From: Desulfonatronum thioautotrophicum
Lineage (GTDB): Bacteria; Desulfobacterota; Desulfovibrionia; Desulfovibrionales; Desulfonatronaceae
Direction: 5' to 3'
NCBI RefSeq assembly: GCF_000934745.1
Contig: NZ_JYNO01000011.1
Span: 62,001 to 126,000 of the forward strand
Length of the DNA: 64,000 nt
Part shown: piece after piece, positions 42,571 to 51,967 of the stretch
How the letters are laid out: the number at the start of each line of letters is the position of its first letter
Numbering within the stretch: position 1 is the first letter of the stretch
The notes under the pieces: generated by a model
Seen by the model: the letters and a program-made list of their open reading frames with translations, nothing else
Told to the model about the DNA's origin: nothing
Databases searched by the model: none
Made by a program: the position numbers and the translations under genes

Positions 42571-43858
42571 GGCTGGTGGTCTTGCGGAATTAAAACGCAA
42601 GATACTCTTTACATTTTTGCTTCTTGCGACGTGCAGGATAGGAGTACACATTCCTGTACCTGGCGTTGACTCCAGAGCCATGGCGGATTTTTTTGCCAGC
42701 ATGCAGGGAACATTGTTTGGAATGTTTGACATGTTTGCTGGTGGTGGCTTGAGCAATCTCTCTATTTTTGCTCTCGGGATCATGCCGTACATTTCCGCCT
42801 CGATCATTATTCAACTCCTGACAGTAGTAAGTCCGGAGTTGAAGCGTTTGAAAGAGGAAGGGGCCTCTGGTCGGAAGAAGATTACACAATATACACGCTA
42901 TGGTACGGTGATGATTGCCACTGTACAAGGCCTTGGTATTGCCATCGGGATAGAAAACATGACCAGTCCGGGTGGGGCCCCTGTGGTGATGGATCCAGGC
43001 TGGGCTTTTCGATTGACGACGATCATTACCATGGTTTCCGGCACGGTGCTGTTGATGTGGATTGGTGAGCAGATTACAGAATATGGTATCGGGAATGGTA
43101 TTTCACTGATCATATTTGCAGGTATTGTCGCGCAATTGCCTGGAGCAATCATCAATACATTCCGGTTGATGACCGCTGGTCAAATATCGCTTTTCGTCGC
43201 CTTGCTACTGGCGATACTTGTGGCTGGAGTGCTGATATTTATCGTGTTCATGGAACGAGGGCAGCGCAGAATTCCCATACAGTACGCCAAGCGTATGCTT
43301 GGACGAAAAATGTATGGTGGGCAGACCACGCACCTTCCTTTGAAGATCAACACTGCTGGGGTTATTCCACCAATTTTCGCCTCATCCATGCTGATGTTTC
43401 CAGCGACATTGGCGTCTTTTTCCCAGTCCGAGATCCTGAACAGGGTTTCCATGATGTTTGATCCGGCCACGATTTTGTACAATACAGTCTTTGTCGCCTT
43501 GATCATTTTCTTTTGTTATTTCTATACGGCAATTATTTTTGATCCAAAAGATATAGCTGAGAACATACGAAAACAGGGCGGGTTTATCCCAGGAATTCGT
43601 CCTGGCTTGAAGACTCGAGAGTACATCGACACCGTGCTGAGCCGTATCACCCTTTGGGGATCACTCTATATTTCAGCCATATGTGTTTTGCCCATGCTGC
43701 TTATTTCACAGTTCAACGTTCCGTTTTATTTTGGCGGAACCGGGGTCCTGATCACTGTAGTGGTCGCCATGGATACCATGAGTAAAGTTGATTCCTACCT
43801 GATAACACATCAGTATGAGGGATTGATGCAGAAAACACGGATTAAAGGCAGGCGCTAG
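42551..43858 (+). CDS. secY: protein translocase subunit SecY
   Basis: SecY (435 residues) is the channel of the Sec translocon, with ten membrane helices. RIGVHIPVPGVDSRA, the plug region GMFDMFAGGGLSNLSIFALG and the cytosolic loop QRRIPIQYAKRM are present. It starts at GTG 42551 within rplO. Confidence 0.97.
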   Translation: MQQTTSKAGGLAELKRKILFTFLLLATCRIGVHIPVPGVDSRAMADFFASMQGTLFGMFDMFAGGGLSNLSIFALGIMPYISASIIIQLLTVVSPELKRLKEEGASGRKKITQYTRYGTVMIATVQGLGIAIGIENMTSPGGAPVVMDPGWAFRLTTIITMVSGTVLLMWIGEQITEYGIGNGISLIIFAGIVAQLPGAIINTFRLMTAGQISLFVALLLAILVAGVLIFIVFMERGQRRIPIQYAKRMLGRKMYGGQTTHLPLKINTAGVIPPIFASSMLMFPATLASFSQSEILNRVSMMFDPATILYNTVFVALIIFFCYFYTAIIFDPKDIAENIRKQGGFIPGIRPGLKTREYIDTVLSRITLWGSLYISAICVLPMLLISQFNVPFYFGGTGVLITVVVAMDTMSKVDSYLITHQYEGLMQKTRIKGRR

Positions 43859-43860
43859 GT

Positions 43861-44655
43861 GTGAAGAAGTATCTCGGGATTTATTTGAAAAACGAGAAGG
43901 AAATCAATATACTGCGTGAGGCAAATCGGATTGTATCAACTATTCTGGATGCACTGCAGGAGAGTGTGCGGCCAGGAATCAAGACCATGGATCTTGAGGA
44001 AATTGCCCTGACCTGGTGCTCACGATATGATGTAAAGCCTGCTTTTAAGGGTTATCGTGGATTTCCATACGCCATTTGCTGCTCCGTTAACGAGCAGGTT
44101 GTCCATGGATTCCCGTCTGAGCGGGAATTACGTGAAGGGGATATTGTCAGCATTGATTTCGGTGTTATTTATCAAGGTTTTTACGGCGATTCAGCAAGAA
44201 CCTTTCCTGTTGGCCAAATCTCCACCCAGTCCCAGAGACTGCTTGATGTCACCCGAAACGCTTTGGATATCGGAATTCAGGCCGCAACTGTTGGCAACCA
44301 ACTTCATGATATCTCTCGAGCCATTCAGCAATATGTTGAGAAAGAAGGGTGTGCGGTTGTTAAACGTTTTGTAGGTCACGGAATTGGCCGCAGTCTTCAT
44401 GAGAAACCTGAAATTCCAAATTTCATACCACAGCGATACACGGATATTCCTTTGAAAACCGGTATGGTCTTGGCTATAGAGCCAATGGTCACTGCCGGCA
44501 ATGATGAGGTAGAAATTCTTCCAGATCGTTGGACCGCAGTGACGAAAGACCAGAGCTTGGCAGCGCATTTTGAGCACACGATTGCTCTGACCTCCAAGGG
44601 ACCTGAAGTTTTAAGCAAAAGCTTTGCTGAGTATGGCCAGGGAAGAGTGCAGTGA
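43861..44655 (+). CDS. map: type I methionine aminopeptidase
   Basis: Map (264 residues) removes initiator methionine from new proteins. Metal ligands appear in DFGVIYQGFYGDSART (two aspartates), GHGIGRSLHEKPEI (histidine), LAIEPMV (glutamate) and HFEHTIALT (glutamate). It starts at GTG 43861, two bases after secY. adk and infA, often nearby in other bacteria, are not here. Confidence 0.96.
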   Translation: MKKYLGIYLKNEKEINILREANRIVSTILDALQESVRPGIKTMDLEEIALTWCSRYDVKPAFKGYRGFPYAICCSVNEQVVHGFPSERELREGDIVSIDFGVIYQGFYGDSARTFPVGQISTQSQRLLDVTRNALDIGIQAATVGNQLHDISRAIQQYVEKEGCAVVKRFVGHGIGRSLHEKPEIPNFIPQRYTDIPLKTGMVLAIEPMVTAGNDEVEILPDRWTAVTKDQSLAAHFEHTIALTSKGPEVLSKSFAEYGQGRVQ

Positions 44656-44975
44656 ACCAGGCATTTATATTTAATTTTTGTTTGTTTCTAAATAAGTAAC
44701 GAGAAGTAGCTGCGCGTTGGTGAACGAATCTGCAGGTCATGGCCAATCAAGCGGCTTTCGCCACATACATTGGAACAGACAAGATCAGAAACTTTTTCTC
44801 AGCACTACTGAAACCCTGAATTTGACCTTAGCAAGTGTGAAAAGTCCTTTGCAACATCTCGAAGAAGAAGTCTTACACGTATAAAGACCTCTATTCGGTT
44901 TGTTGCATGAACTTCTGAATCGATCTCAATTGGGGTCGTATCATTTTACGACCGAAATTAACGTTGGAGTACCAG
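44656..44975. other. 320-base gap inside the ribosomal block
   Basis: No gene is seen between map and rpmJ. The sequence is AT-rich and includes a hairpin at 44934-44953. It probably holds a promoter and leader for the alpha-type unit rpmJ-rpsM-rpsK-rpsD-rpoA-rplQ. Confidence 0.5.
44934..44953 (+). promoter_or_regulatory. hairpin ahead of rpmJ
   Basis: GGTCGTA and TACGACC form a perfect seven-base stem with a six-base loop, 22 bases before the rpmJ ATG. The position matches that of leader structures that ribosomal protein S4 uses for feedback in other bacteria, but the structure itself is not recognised. Confidence 0.4.
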
Positions 44976-45089
44976 ATGAAAGTCAAGCCGTCCGTGAAGA
45001 AAGTCTGCGACAAATGCCAGATCATTCGCCGCAATGGAATTTTACGGGTTATTTGTGAAAACCCTCGTCACAAGCAACGTCAAGGATAA
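44976..45089 (+). CDS. rpmJ: ribosomal protein L36, zinc type
   Basis: L36 is a 37-residue protein too short for most gene finders. It reads [19 protein letters not shown] and onwards, with zinc ligands C11, C14, C27 and H32. A TGGAG site lies before the ATG. It opens the alpha unit. Confidence 0.97.
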   Translation: MKVKPSVKKVCDKCQIIRRNGILRVICENPRHKQRQG

Positions 45090-45101
45090 TGGAGGAATAG
45101 C

Positions 45102-45473
45102 GTGGCACGAATCGCAGGGGTTGACTTGCCCAAAAACAAGCGAATGGATATCGCGTTGACGTATATCTACGGTATAGGTCGAGCTACGGCATTGAAAGTA
45201 TTGGATGCGACGAGCATAGCCTGGACGAAAAAAACAGACGATCTGAGTCCGGATGAAATCAACGATATCCGGAAAGAAATCGAATCAACATACAAGGTTG
45301 AGGGTGACCTTCGCCGCGAAATCACAAGTAATATCAAGAGACTGATGGACATTGGCTGTTATCGAGGATTGCGTCACCGTAAAGGCCTTCCGGCTCGTGG
45401 GCAAAGCACGCATGCCAATGCTCGGACCCGCAAAGGTCCTCGTCGGTCAATTGTTGGAAAGCGGAAAAAGTAA
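45102..45473 (+). CDS. rpsM: ribosomal protein S13
   Basis: S13 (123 residues) contacts the 50S subunit from the 30S head. [20 protein letters not shown] and the end [20 protein letters not shown] are typical. A small TCACAG/CTGTGA hairpin lies just after it (45480-45494). Confidence 0.97.
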   Translation: MARIAGVDLPKNKRMDIALTYIYGIGRATALKVLDATSIAWTKKTDDLSPDEINDIRKEIESTYKVEGDLRREITSNIKRLMDIGCYRGLRHRKGLPARGQSTHANARTRKGPRRSIVGKRKK

Positions 45474-45540
45474 GCAAGATCACAGAGACTGTGAGCTGCT
45501 AATAGAAAATTCTTTTTCATGGACAGGAGTATACTAAGAC

Positions 45541-45933
45541 ATGGCAAGACCTGCACGTAAAGTTGGAAAACGAAAGGAAAAGAAGAATATTCCCGTAGGA
45601 GTTGCCCATATTCAGGCCAGCTTCAACAACACCATCATTTCCTTCACTGACCAGAAAGGAAATGTCGTGAGTTGGGCTAGCTCTGGCATGGCCGGTTTCA
45701 AGGGATCTCGCAAAAGCACGCCTTTTGCTGCCCAGCTGGCTGCTGAATCTGCCGCGCGGAAAGCCCAGGAACAGGGCATGCGGACTGTCGGTGTCCTGGT
45801 CAAGGGCCCAGGTTCCGGACGGGAAGCTGCCATGCGGGCGATCAACAAGGTAGGCTTTCAGGTTACCTATATTCGCGATATTACACCAATTCCGCATAAC
45901 GGCTGCCGGCCACCCAAACGCAGAAGAGTTTAA
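45541..45933 (+). CDS. rpsK: ribosomal protein S11
   Basis: S11 (130 residues) forms part of the 30S platform. [20 protein letters not shown] and the end [16 protein letters not shown] are nearly invariant. Confidence 0.98.
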   Translation: MARPARKVGKRKEKKNIPVGVAHIQASFNNTIISFTDQKGNVVSWASSGMAGFKGSRKSTPFAAQLAAESAARKAQEQGMRTVGVLVKGPGSGREAAMRAINKVGFQVTYIRDITPIPHNGCRPPKRRRV

Positions 45934-45959
45934 CCATTTGAGAGGGGAGGGAGGAGATC

Positions 45960-46586
45960 TTGGCCAGATATACTGAAGCAAAATGCCGTTTGTGCCGCCG
46001 TGAGGGCGCCAAGCTTTTTTTGAAGGGTGACCGCTGTTTTACTGATAAATGTGCCTATGAGCGACGTTCATATGCCCCGGGTGACCACGGACGGGCTCGA
46101 AAAAAATTCAGTGATTATGCCCTGCAGCTGCGTGAGAAGCAGAAGCTGCGAAGGACGTTTGGAATCCTCGAACGGCCGTTTCGAAACTATTTTTTTAAAG
46201 CCGACAAACAACGAGGCGTTACTGGTACCAACCTACTGGTACTCCTGGAAACACGACTGGACAACATCGTCTACCGGATGGGATATGCCAACTCCCGTGA
46301 CCAGGCCCGGCAATTGATTCGTCACGGACATTTCACGTTGAATGGCCACAAAGTGAACATCCCTTCTTTGCGGATGCGGATCGGAGATGAGATTCTAGTC
46401 AAGGAATCCAGCCGTAAAATTCCGGTCATCCAAGAGGCTCAGCAGGTTATTGCGCGCCGCGGAACTCCGGCTTGGCTGGAAGTGGATGGCTCAGAGCATA
46501 AAGGAAAACTGGTCGCCGTTCCGACACGCGAAGATATATCTTTTCAGATCAACGAACAGCTCATTGTCGAGTTGTATTCAAAATAA
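45960..46586 (+). CDS. rpsD: ribosomal protein S4, zinc type
   Basis: S4 (208 residues) starts 30S assembly and controls the alpha operon in E. coli. The N-terminus carries C9, C12, C26 and C31, the zinc-binding form. The S4 RNA-binding domain is at about residues 97-160. It starts at TTG 45960 after GGGAGGAG. Confidence 0.97.
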   Translation: MARYTEAKCRLCRREGAKLFLKGDRCFTDKCAYERRSYAPGDHGRARKKFSDYALQLREKQKLRRTFGILERPFRNYFFKADKQRGVTGTNLLVLLETRLDNIVYRMGYANSRDQARQLIRHGHFTLNGHKVNIPSLRMRIGDEILVKESSRKIPVIQEAQQVIARRGTPAWLEVDGSEHKGKLVAVPTREDISFQINEQLIVELYSK

Positions 46587-46604
46587 TCTTTGCAGGTGCA
46601 TAGC

Positions 46605-47657
46605 ATGTTCATTCGTAAAGGCGACAAGCTCCTTAATACCCGGAACTGGGTGGAGTTGGTCAAGCCAGATCAGCTTGTCAAGGACAAGCGTTCCTCAAAT
46701 ACCTACGGCAAGTTCGTCTGTGAACCTCTTGAGCGTGGGTTTGGAACAACTATAGGCAACGCTCTGCGTCGCGTCCTCTTGTCTTCCATGCAGGGTGCAG
46801 CCGTTGTTGCCGTGCGCATCGAGGGTGTCCAACATGAATTTTCAACAATTCCCGGTGTTCTTGAAGATGTCACTGACATCGTCCTCAACTTGAAGCAAGT
46901 CCGTTTGGCGATGACTACAGATGAGCCACAGCGCCTGGAACTCACTGCCAATACGAAAGGTCCGATTACCGCGGCAGCTATCCACGAGAATCAGCGAGTT
47001 AAGATTTCCAACCCCGACCAAATCATCGCTACACTGACGGATGATGTTGAGTTACGTCTTGAGATCGAAGTACGAATGGGAAAGGGATATCTTCCAGCAG
47101 AAATGCATGAGGGGATATCCGAGGATATCGGATTGATCGCTTTGGATGCAAACTTTTCGCCGATTCTCAAGGCTGCTTATTCCGTGGAGCAGGCCCGAGT
47201 GGGACAGATGACCAACTATGATAAATTGGTCATGGAGATCTGGACTGACGGCTCGCTTCGTCCTGACGACGCTCTGGCCTACGCGGCGAAAATTCTTAAG
47301 GATCAGCTTTCCGTTTTCATCTCTTTCGACGACAGTGAAGATGAACAAGGGGTGGCGGACAGCATTGACCAGAATATTGATCCAGTGCTCTTTAAGTCCA
47401 TCGAGGATTTAGAACTTTCAGTTCGGGCAACGAATTGTCTTAAAAGCGCAGGTATTGCCATTTTCGGAGAGCTTGTCCAGAAAACGGAAAATGAGATTCT
47501 GGAAACACGCAATTTTGGTCGTAAATCTCTGGAAGAAATACGCCGCGTAGTCAACAAAATGGGTTTTGATTTTGGGACCAGTGTGCCGAATTTCGAAGAA
47601 AAATACCAGGAATGGCTGAAGAAGGAAGAAGACAATGAGACACAGGAAGAGCGGTAG
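46605..47657 (+). CDS. rpoA: RNA polymerase alpha subunit
   Basis: The 350-residue protein has the N-terminal dimerisation domain ([20 protein letters not shown]) and the C-terminal DNA- and activator-binding domain ([30 protein letters not shown]). ATG 46605 with AGGTG before it is preferred; a TTG at 46590 is in frame. Its end overlaps rplQ by 23 bases. Confidence 0.97.
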   Translation: MFIRKGDKLLNTRNWVELVKPDQLVKDKRSSNTYGKFVCEPLERGFGTTIGNALRRVLLSSMQGAAVVAVRIEGVQHEFSTIPGVLEDVTDIVLNLKQVRLAMTTDEPQRLELTANTKGPITAAAIHENQRVKISNPDQIIATLTDDVELRLEIEVRMGKGYLPAEMHEGISEDIGLIALDANFSPILKAAYSVEQARVGQMTNYDKLVMEIWTDGSLRPDDALAYAAKILKDQLSVFISFDDSEDEQGVADSIDQNIDPVLFKSIEDLELSVRATNCLKSAGIAIFGELVQKTENEILETRNFGRKSLEEIRRVVNKMGFDFGTSVPNFEEKYQEWLKKEEDNETQEER

Positions 47658-48102
47658 AAAGTTTAATCGGACACCGGCCCATCGCAAGGCCATGTTTCGG
47701 AATATGGCCAGTGCCTTAATTCAGCATGGACGCATTCAAACCACTGAGGCCAAAGCCAAGGAGCTTCGCGGGGTTGTGGAAAAGCTCGTGACCAAGGCGA
47801 AACGTAACGACTTACATTCCCGGCGACTGGTCTACAAAGTTCTGGGAAGTCATACCCTCGTTAAGAGGCTATTCGATGATATCGCCCCTCTATATCAAGG
47901 TGTGCCTGGTGGCTATACCCGGCTACTCAAGCTCAGTGCATTACGTCCTGGAGATTGTGCACCGCAGGCCTTGATTGAATTTACGAAACATGAATTCATT
48001 GGCAAGCCGGATGTAGATACCAGCATGTCAGAGGCTCCCAAAGCTTCTTCTGTTGCTTCGAGTACAACTGATTCCGAAGTTGCAGAAAAACCAGCTCAAT
48101 AA
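47635..48102 (+). CDS. rplQ: ribosomal protein L17
   Basis: L17 (155 residues) is the last gene of the block. [20 protein letters not shown] and [12 protein letters not shown] are conserved. It has a C-terminal tail of about 30 residues rich in S, A, T and E beyond the usual length, a lineage feature. A strong terminator follows. Confidence 0.97.
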   Translation: MRHRKSGRKFNRTPAHRKAMFRNMASALIQHGRIQTTEAKAKELRGVVEKLVTKAKRNDLHSRRLVYKVLGSHTLVKRLFDDIAPLYQGVPGGYTRLLKLSALRPGDCAPQALIEFTKHEFIGKPDVDTSMSEAPKASSVASSTTDSEVAEKPAQ

Positions 48103-48114
48103 GCTGGGTAGCTG

Positions 48115-48148
48115 AAAAAAGGCAGGCAATAGTCCTGCCTTTTTTTTT
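48115..48148 (+). terminator. Rho-independent terminator of the ribosomal block
   Basis: AAAAAAGGCAGG and CCTGCC plus a run of nine T's form a classic stem with a seven-base loop, 13 bases after the rplQ stop. Confidence 0.95.
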
Positions 48149-48189
48149 GCGCTTATCTATAGATTTTATCTATCAACCTGATTGTCTTT

Positions 48190-49140
48190 ATGGATATCCG
48201 TCAGCTTCGAGCCTTTGCCAAGGTCTATGAACGGAGAAGTTTCTCTCGAGCCGCGGAAGAATTGCTGTTGTCCCAGCCTACAGTCAGCGCCCACGTTGCT
48301 TCCCTTGAGCAGCAAATGCAGATTGCCCTGTTTGATCGTCTTGGAAGGAGCATTTTACCAACTCAAGCTGCTGATATTCTCTACGTCCACTGTGGATCCG
48401 TATTTTCATCACTTGACCAGGCCGAGTCAGAAATTCGTTTGCTTTCCAATGATGTATCCGGTGAATTGCGCCTTGGTGGAAGTACCATCCCTGCCAATTT
48501 TCTGTTTCCTGAACTTGTCAGCGATTTTTTGCTTCGCTTTCCAAATGTACGGATTTCTCTCAGCCAAGGCGATTCGTCAGATATTTTGGAGCGTGTGCGG
48601 ACAGGCGAACTTTCGGTCGGTGTTGTTGGCGCGAAAAGCGAAACCTCGGAGTTGATCACTCAGGAACTTGTTGCTGATGCACTTGTTGTCTTGGCTGCAC
48701 CATGCTTTTTTTCCAGGCATACCCGGCCTGTCAGCTTGTCGTCTCTGCGCTATGTAAACTGGGTTATGCGGCAGCCAGGCTCCGGGACTCGGCTGGCCGT
48801 GGAACAGGCCTTGGAGAAAGTCGGTCTTCCGCTCAAGGATCTCAACGTTGTCTGTGTCGTTGACGGAACCGAGGCATTGCTCCGGTTTGTGCGGAGCGGC
48901 CTTGGAATTACTGTCAGTTCTCGGCTCGCGGCCAAAGAATATCTGCAACGTGGCGAACTTGTCGCCTTGGACATCCCTGGCCTTCATTTCGTGCGCAGTT
49001 TTTACGCCGTTTCTCATCCCTCTCGCCATCAGTTTCCAGCCGTACGCTTTTTCCTGAAATTCCTTATGGATATTGCTGCGCGTTTGCAGGTTCCGGATAA
49101 TGAGCCGATCGGTACAGTAACCAATAATCACTCTGAATGA
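48190..49140 (+). CDS. LysR-family regulator (selenium-metabolism type)
   Basis: The 316-residue protein has a winged helix-turn-helix at residues 1-60 (LRAFAKVYERRSFSRAAEEL, SQPTVSAHVASLEQQM) and a LysR ligand domain. It most resembles the LysR group that stands beside selD in selenium-using anaerobes. It probably senses a selenium or sulfur metabolite and controls selD, which starts 63 bases downstream on the same strand. The ligand is inference. Confidence 0.85.
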   Translation: MDIRQLRAFAKVYERRSFSRAAEELLLSQPTVSAHVASLEQQMQIALFDRLGRSILPTQAADILYVHCGSVFSSLDQAESEIRLLSNDVSGELRLGGSTIPANFLFPELVSDFLLRFPNVRISLSQGDSSDILERVRTGELSVGVVGAKSETSELITQELVADALVVLAAPCFFSRHTRPVSLSSLRYVNWVMRQPGSGTRLAVEQALEKVGLPLKDLNVVCVVDGTEALLRFVRSGLGITVSSRLAAKEYLQRGELVALDIPGLHFVRSFYAVSHPSRHQFPAVRFFLKFLMDIAARLQVPDNEPIGTVTNNHSE

Positions 49141-49203
49141 TATTCAAAAGCAACAGGGTTTGATCTTTCCAACTTCACCAATGCACCTCCAAGGGGGGCT
49201 CTC

Positions 49204-50256
49204 ATGAGCAGCATAAAAAAATCACTTGTTCAAAGCGTCAACGCCGCTGGTTGAGCTTCAAAAATTTCTCCAGGGGACCTGGAGAGCATCCTAAAGGAGC
49301 TTGACTTGGGGCGGGACGATCGGATCCTTTCTGGAACAGCCCATGCGGAGGATGCAGCTGTGTTGCGCTTTCCTGCGAACATGGCCCTGGTTCAGACTGT
49401 GGATTTTTTCACGCCAATTGTGAATAATCCTTACTGGTTTGGACAAATTGCCGCGGCAAACTCCCTTTCAGACGTCTACGCCATGGGGGGGACGCCATGG
49501 TGTGCCATGAATATAGTCTGTTTCCCGGTGAAATCCTTCTCTCTCGATGTCCTCAAAGAGATATTGCGTGGGGGGCTGGATAAGCTGCATGAGGCTGGAG
49601 CGGTATTAGCCGGTGGGCACAGTGTGGAGGACCAGGAGATCAAGTATGGTCTGTCCGTTTCAGGAGTTGTCAATCCGGATGGATATGCAACCAATGGTGG
49701 TCTTCAGCCCGGCGACTGGCTGTTGCTGACCAAGCCTCTGGGCACCGGGGTGTTGGCCACGGGACTCAAGGGAGAACTTCCGGGTGCCGAGGAGATGGAG
49801 AAGCTGTTGTTTCATTGGGCTGGCCGTCTCAATCGGATTGGGGGGCAGGTTATCACCGCAATGGGGTTAAAAGCTGCCACGGATGTGACGGGTTTTGGGC
49901 TGGGCGGTCACCTTCTGGAAATGGCCAGTGCATCGGATGTCCAAATTTTGTTGGATACGGAGAGTGTCCCGATTATTGAAATGGCCTTGGATTTGATTGC
50001 CATGGGCATGCTTCCCGCAGGAAGCTTCGCCAACAAGCGGTATTGCTCCAAACAGGTTGAGATCAAGTCCGGTGTCGATGCCCTTCGCGCTGATATGGTT
50101 TTTGACGCGCAGACATCCGGAGGCTTGGTTCTCGGTGTCCCGGATAGCAAGATATCCAAGACCCGGGCAATGCTGTTGGAAGAGGGCGAGATGGCGGACG
50201 TTGTTGGTAGGGTCGTTCCTGCTGTTTCCGGAGGGTCACGATTGGTGCTGGAATAG
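49204..50256 (+). CDS. selD: selenophosphate synthetase, a selenoprotein (Sec at residue 17)
   Basis: SelD makes selenophosphate from selenide and ATP, the selenium donor for selenocysteine and selenouridine. The frame opens at ATG 49204 (GGGGGG site) and has an in-frame TGA at 49252-49254, then runs to 50256, 350 residues in all. The codon falls at the catalytic position, G-Sec-ASK, where family members have Cys or Sec followed by the conserved lysine. Downstream sequence (DAAVLRFPANMALVQTVDFF, ANSLSDVYAMGG, ATDVTGFGLGGHLLEMA) is full-length SelD. A hairpin beginning 12 bases after the TGA is the probable SECIS. A shortened call from 49306 would miss the active site. Confidence 0.95.
49267..49285 (+). 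promoter_or_regulatory. probable bacterial SECIS element in selD
   Basis: TCTCCAGG and CCTGGAGA form a perfect eight-base stem with a GGA loop, starting 12 bases after the selenocysteine TGA. Bacterial SECIS hairpins sit in this position so that SelB can deliver Sec-tRNA to the UGA. The loop sequence is not identical to that of E. coli, as expected for another lineage. Confidence 0.8.
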
Positions 50257-50258
50257 GT

Positions 50259-50639
50259 TCAGGACACGACACTTCGGCACTCATTGCAGCGGCCAAACAA
50301 GAAAACCTCGTGATCTTCCAGCTCAAACCCTTCAGGAATCAAGCGATCTAAGTCGCGAGGACAGTCGTGGATTTCGTATACCCTGGAACAAGTCCGGCAC
50401 TGGAAGAAATGGTGATGCGATCGCCCGGCATTTTCATATCGGGGCAGTTCGTTAGGAATGCCGATCTGGAGGATGGTGCCCTGGTCAAGCATCTTGCGGA
50501 TGGTTCGGTAGACCGTGGCGATGCCCAGGCTCGGTGAGTGGTGTTGAGCCGCCTGGTGGATTTCCGGAATGGTCAGTGGTCCCATGGCTGTGCTGAGTAC
50601 CGATTGGATGGCTTGGCGCTGCTGGGTATTTCGTTGCAT
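50259..50639 (-). CDS. Fur-family regulator, probably Zur
   Basis: The 126-residue protein has the Fur winged helix (QRNTQQRQAIQSVLSTAMG, IHQAAQHHSPSLGIATVYRT) and metal sites HHHFFQCRTC and CNEC. Its start is divergent from znuACB, which makes zinc regulation (Zur) most likely, though Fur-type specificity is not readable from sequence. ATG 50639 is chosen because the upstream extension is not Fur-like. It converges on selD with two bases between the stop codons. Confidence 0.85.
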   Translation of the reverse strand: MQRNTQQRQAIQSVLSTAMGPLTIPEIHQAAQHHSPSLGIATVYRTIRKMLDQGTILQIGIPNELPRYENAGRSHHHFFQCRTCSRVYEIHDCPRDLDRLIPEGFELEDHEVFLFGRCNECRSVVS

Positions 50640-50805
50640 TTTCGCTCTTCCGAGATGCGGATTGTTTCGTGATGGCTTGAGTACAAGAGACATTCCAAGT
50701 TGATGATGTACCGAGTGGATATCCGCCCAATATGTATACAACAATATACCACGTGCCTCCGTGGGTATCAATAGGCTCTCAACAAGAGAAATCCTTGCCT
50801 TTTTT

Positions 50806-50823
50806 ATTCTGATATCGCAGAAT
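50806..50823. promoter_or_regulatory. palindrome between zur and znuA, candidate Zur box
   Basis: ATTCTG and CAGAAT flank a six-base centre to make an 18-base palindrome, 64 bases before the znuA ATG in the divergent gap. The size and AT-rich arms suit a Fur-family operator. It does not match the E. coli Zur box base by base. Confidence 0.45.
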
Positions 50824-50886
50824 CACTATCATCGTAAGTGGTCCGAAGATTGTGATTGAAAGAATTTAACCAGGAGGTGAGGGCGC

Positions 50887-51939
50887 ATGTTGCTGCATGG
50901 ATTTCAGTGGAAGGTGGTGCTGTTGGCACTGCTGCTTTTCTTTGTGAGCGCAAAGGATGGGAGCGCTCAGCCATTTGAGCTTTTCGTCAGTATTGCTCCG
51001 CAGAAGCAGTTCGTGGAGCGCATTGGTGGAGAACTTGTCAACGTTTCCGTCATGGTTCCACCAGGTGCCAGTCCTCATGTGTATGAGCCTAGACCAGCCC
51101 AGATGCGGCTGCTCTCTCAGGCGAAGATCTATTTTGCCATTGGTGTGGAGTTCGAAAAAACGCTCTTGCCAAAGATCTCCGCTTTGAATCCAGACCTAAA
51201 AATAGTCCACACGGAAGCGGGCATTGAGAAACTACCCATGATACCTCATCATCACCATGACCATGACCATGGCCATGGGCACGATCACGAGCACGGGGAC
51301 GAGCACGAGCACGAGCACGGGCATGGTCACAACCACGGGCACGGGCATGGTCACAACCACGGGCACGAGCACGGGCACGGGCATGGGCACGAGCACGGGC
51401 ATGACCATGGGCATGGGCATGGTCAGAACCACGGGCATGGGCACGAGCATGGTGGCTTGGACACCCATGTCTGGCTTGCGCCGGAACTGGTGCGCATCCA
51501 GGCTGCTCACATCCTTGCGGCCTTGACGGAACTGGATGGAGCACATGCTGCGGTTTATGAGGCCAACTACACGGCGTTCATGGCTGAAATCGACGCATTG
51601 GATGCTGATATCCGACAGACCTTGGCTGGGCATGAGGGAGCGGCATTTATGGTCTTTCACCCAGCCTGGGGCTATTTCGCCAGGCAGTACGGTCTGGAAC
51701 AGATTCCTGTGGAGATCGAAGGCAAGGAACCACGTGCCCAGGATCTTCAGCAATTGATCCAGCGCGCTCTGGAAGGAGACATTCGGGTCGTGTTTGTTTC
51801 CCCGCAGTTTTCCACACGAAGCGCGGAAACCATTGCCAGGGCAATTAACGGTCAGATCGTCGCCATAGATCCCCTTGCGGAAGATTGGCTGAAAAACATG
51901 CGTGCCGTGGCTGGGAAATTCAAGCAGGCCTTCAAGTAG
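50887..51939 (+). CDS. znuA: zinc ABC transporter substrate-binding protein
   Basis: ZnuA (350 residues) binds zinc in the periplasm and hands it to ZnuB. It has a signal peptide (about 1-27), zinc ligands at H64 (SPHVYEP) and H194 (DTHVWLAPE), FHPAWGYFARQYGL and the aspartate of VAIDPLAEDW. A very long His/Asp/Glu/Gly loop covers residues 121-188 and probably collects zinc. The ATG follows AGGAGGTGA. It opens znuA-znuC-znuB. Confidence 0.95.
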   Translation: MLLHGFQWKVVLLALLLFFVSAKDGSAQPFELFVSIAPQKQFVERIGGELVNVSVMVPPGASPHVYEPRPAQMRLLSQAKIYFAIGVEFEKTLLPKISALNPDLKIVHTEAGIEKLPMIPHHHHDHDHGHGHDHEHGDEHEHEHGHGHNHGHGHGHNHGHEHGHGHGHEHGHDHGHGHGQNHGHGHEHGGLDTHVWLAPELVRIQAAHILAALTELDGAHAAVYEANYTAFMAEIDALDADIRQTLAGHEGAAFMVFHPAWGYFARQYGLEQIPVEIEGKEPRAQDLQQLIQRALEGDIRVVFVSPQFSTRSAETIARAINGQIVAIDPLAEDWLKNMRAVAGKFKQAFK

Positions 51940-51967
51940 AATCAGGTTGCATAGGTATGGTTGAGAT

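Noticed and set aside
44656-44975. infA or adk in the gap between map and rpmJ
   Set aside because: No frame of suitable length or sequence was found.
51244-51450. Tandem-repeat array that could be taken for a CRISPR or minisatellite
   Set aside because: It encodes the histidine loop of ZnuA in frame; units are short and contiguous with no spacers.
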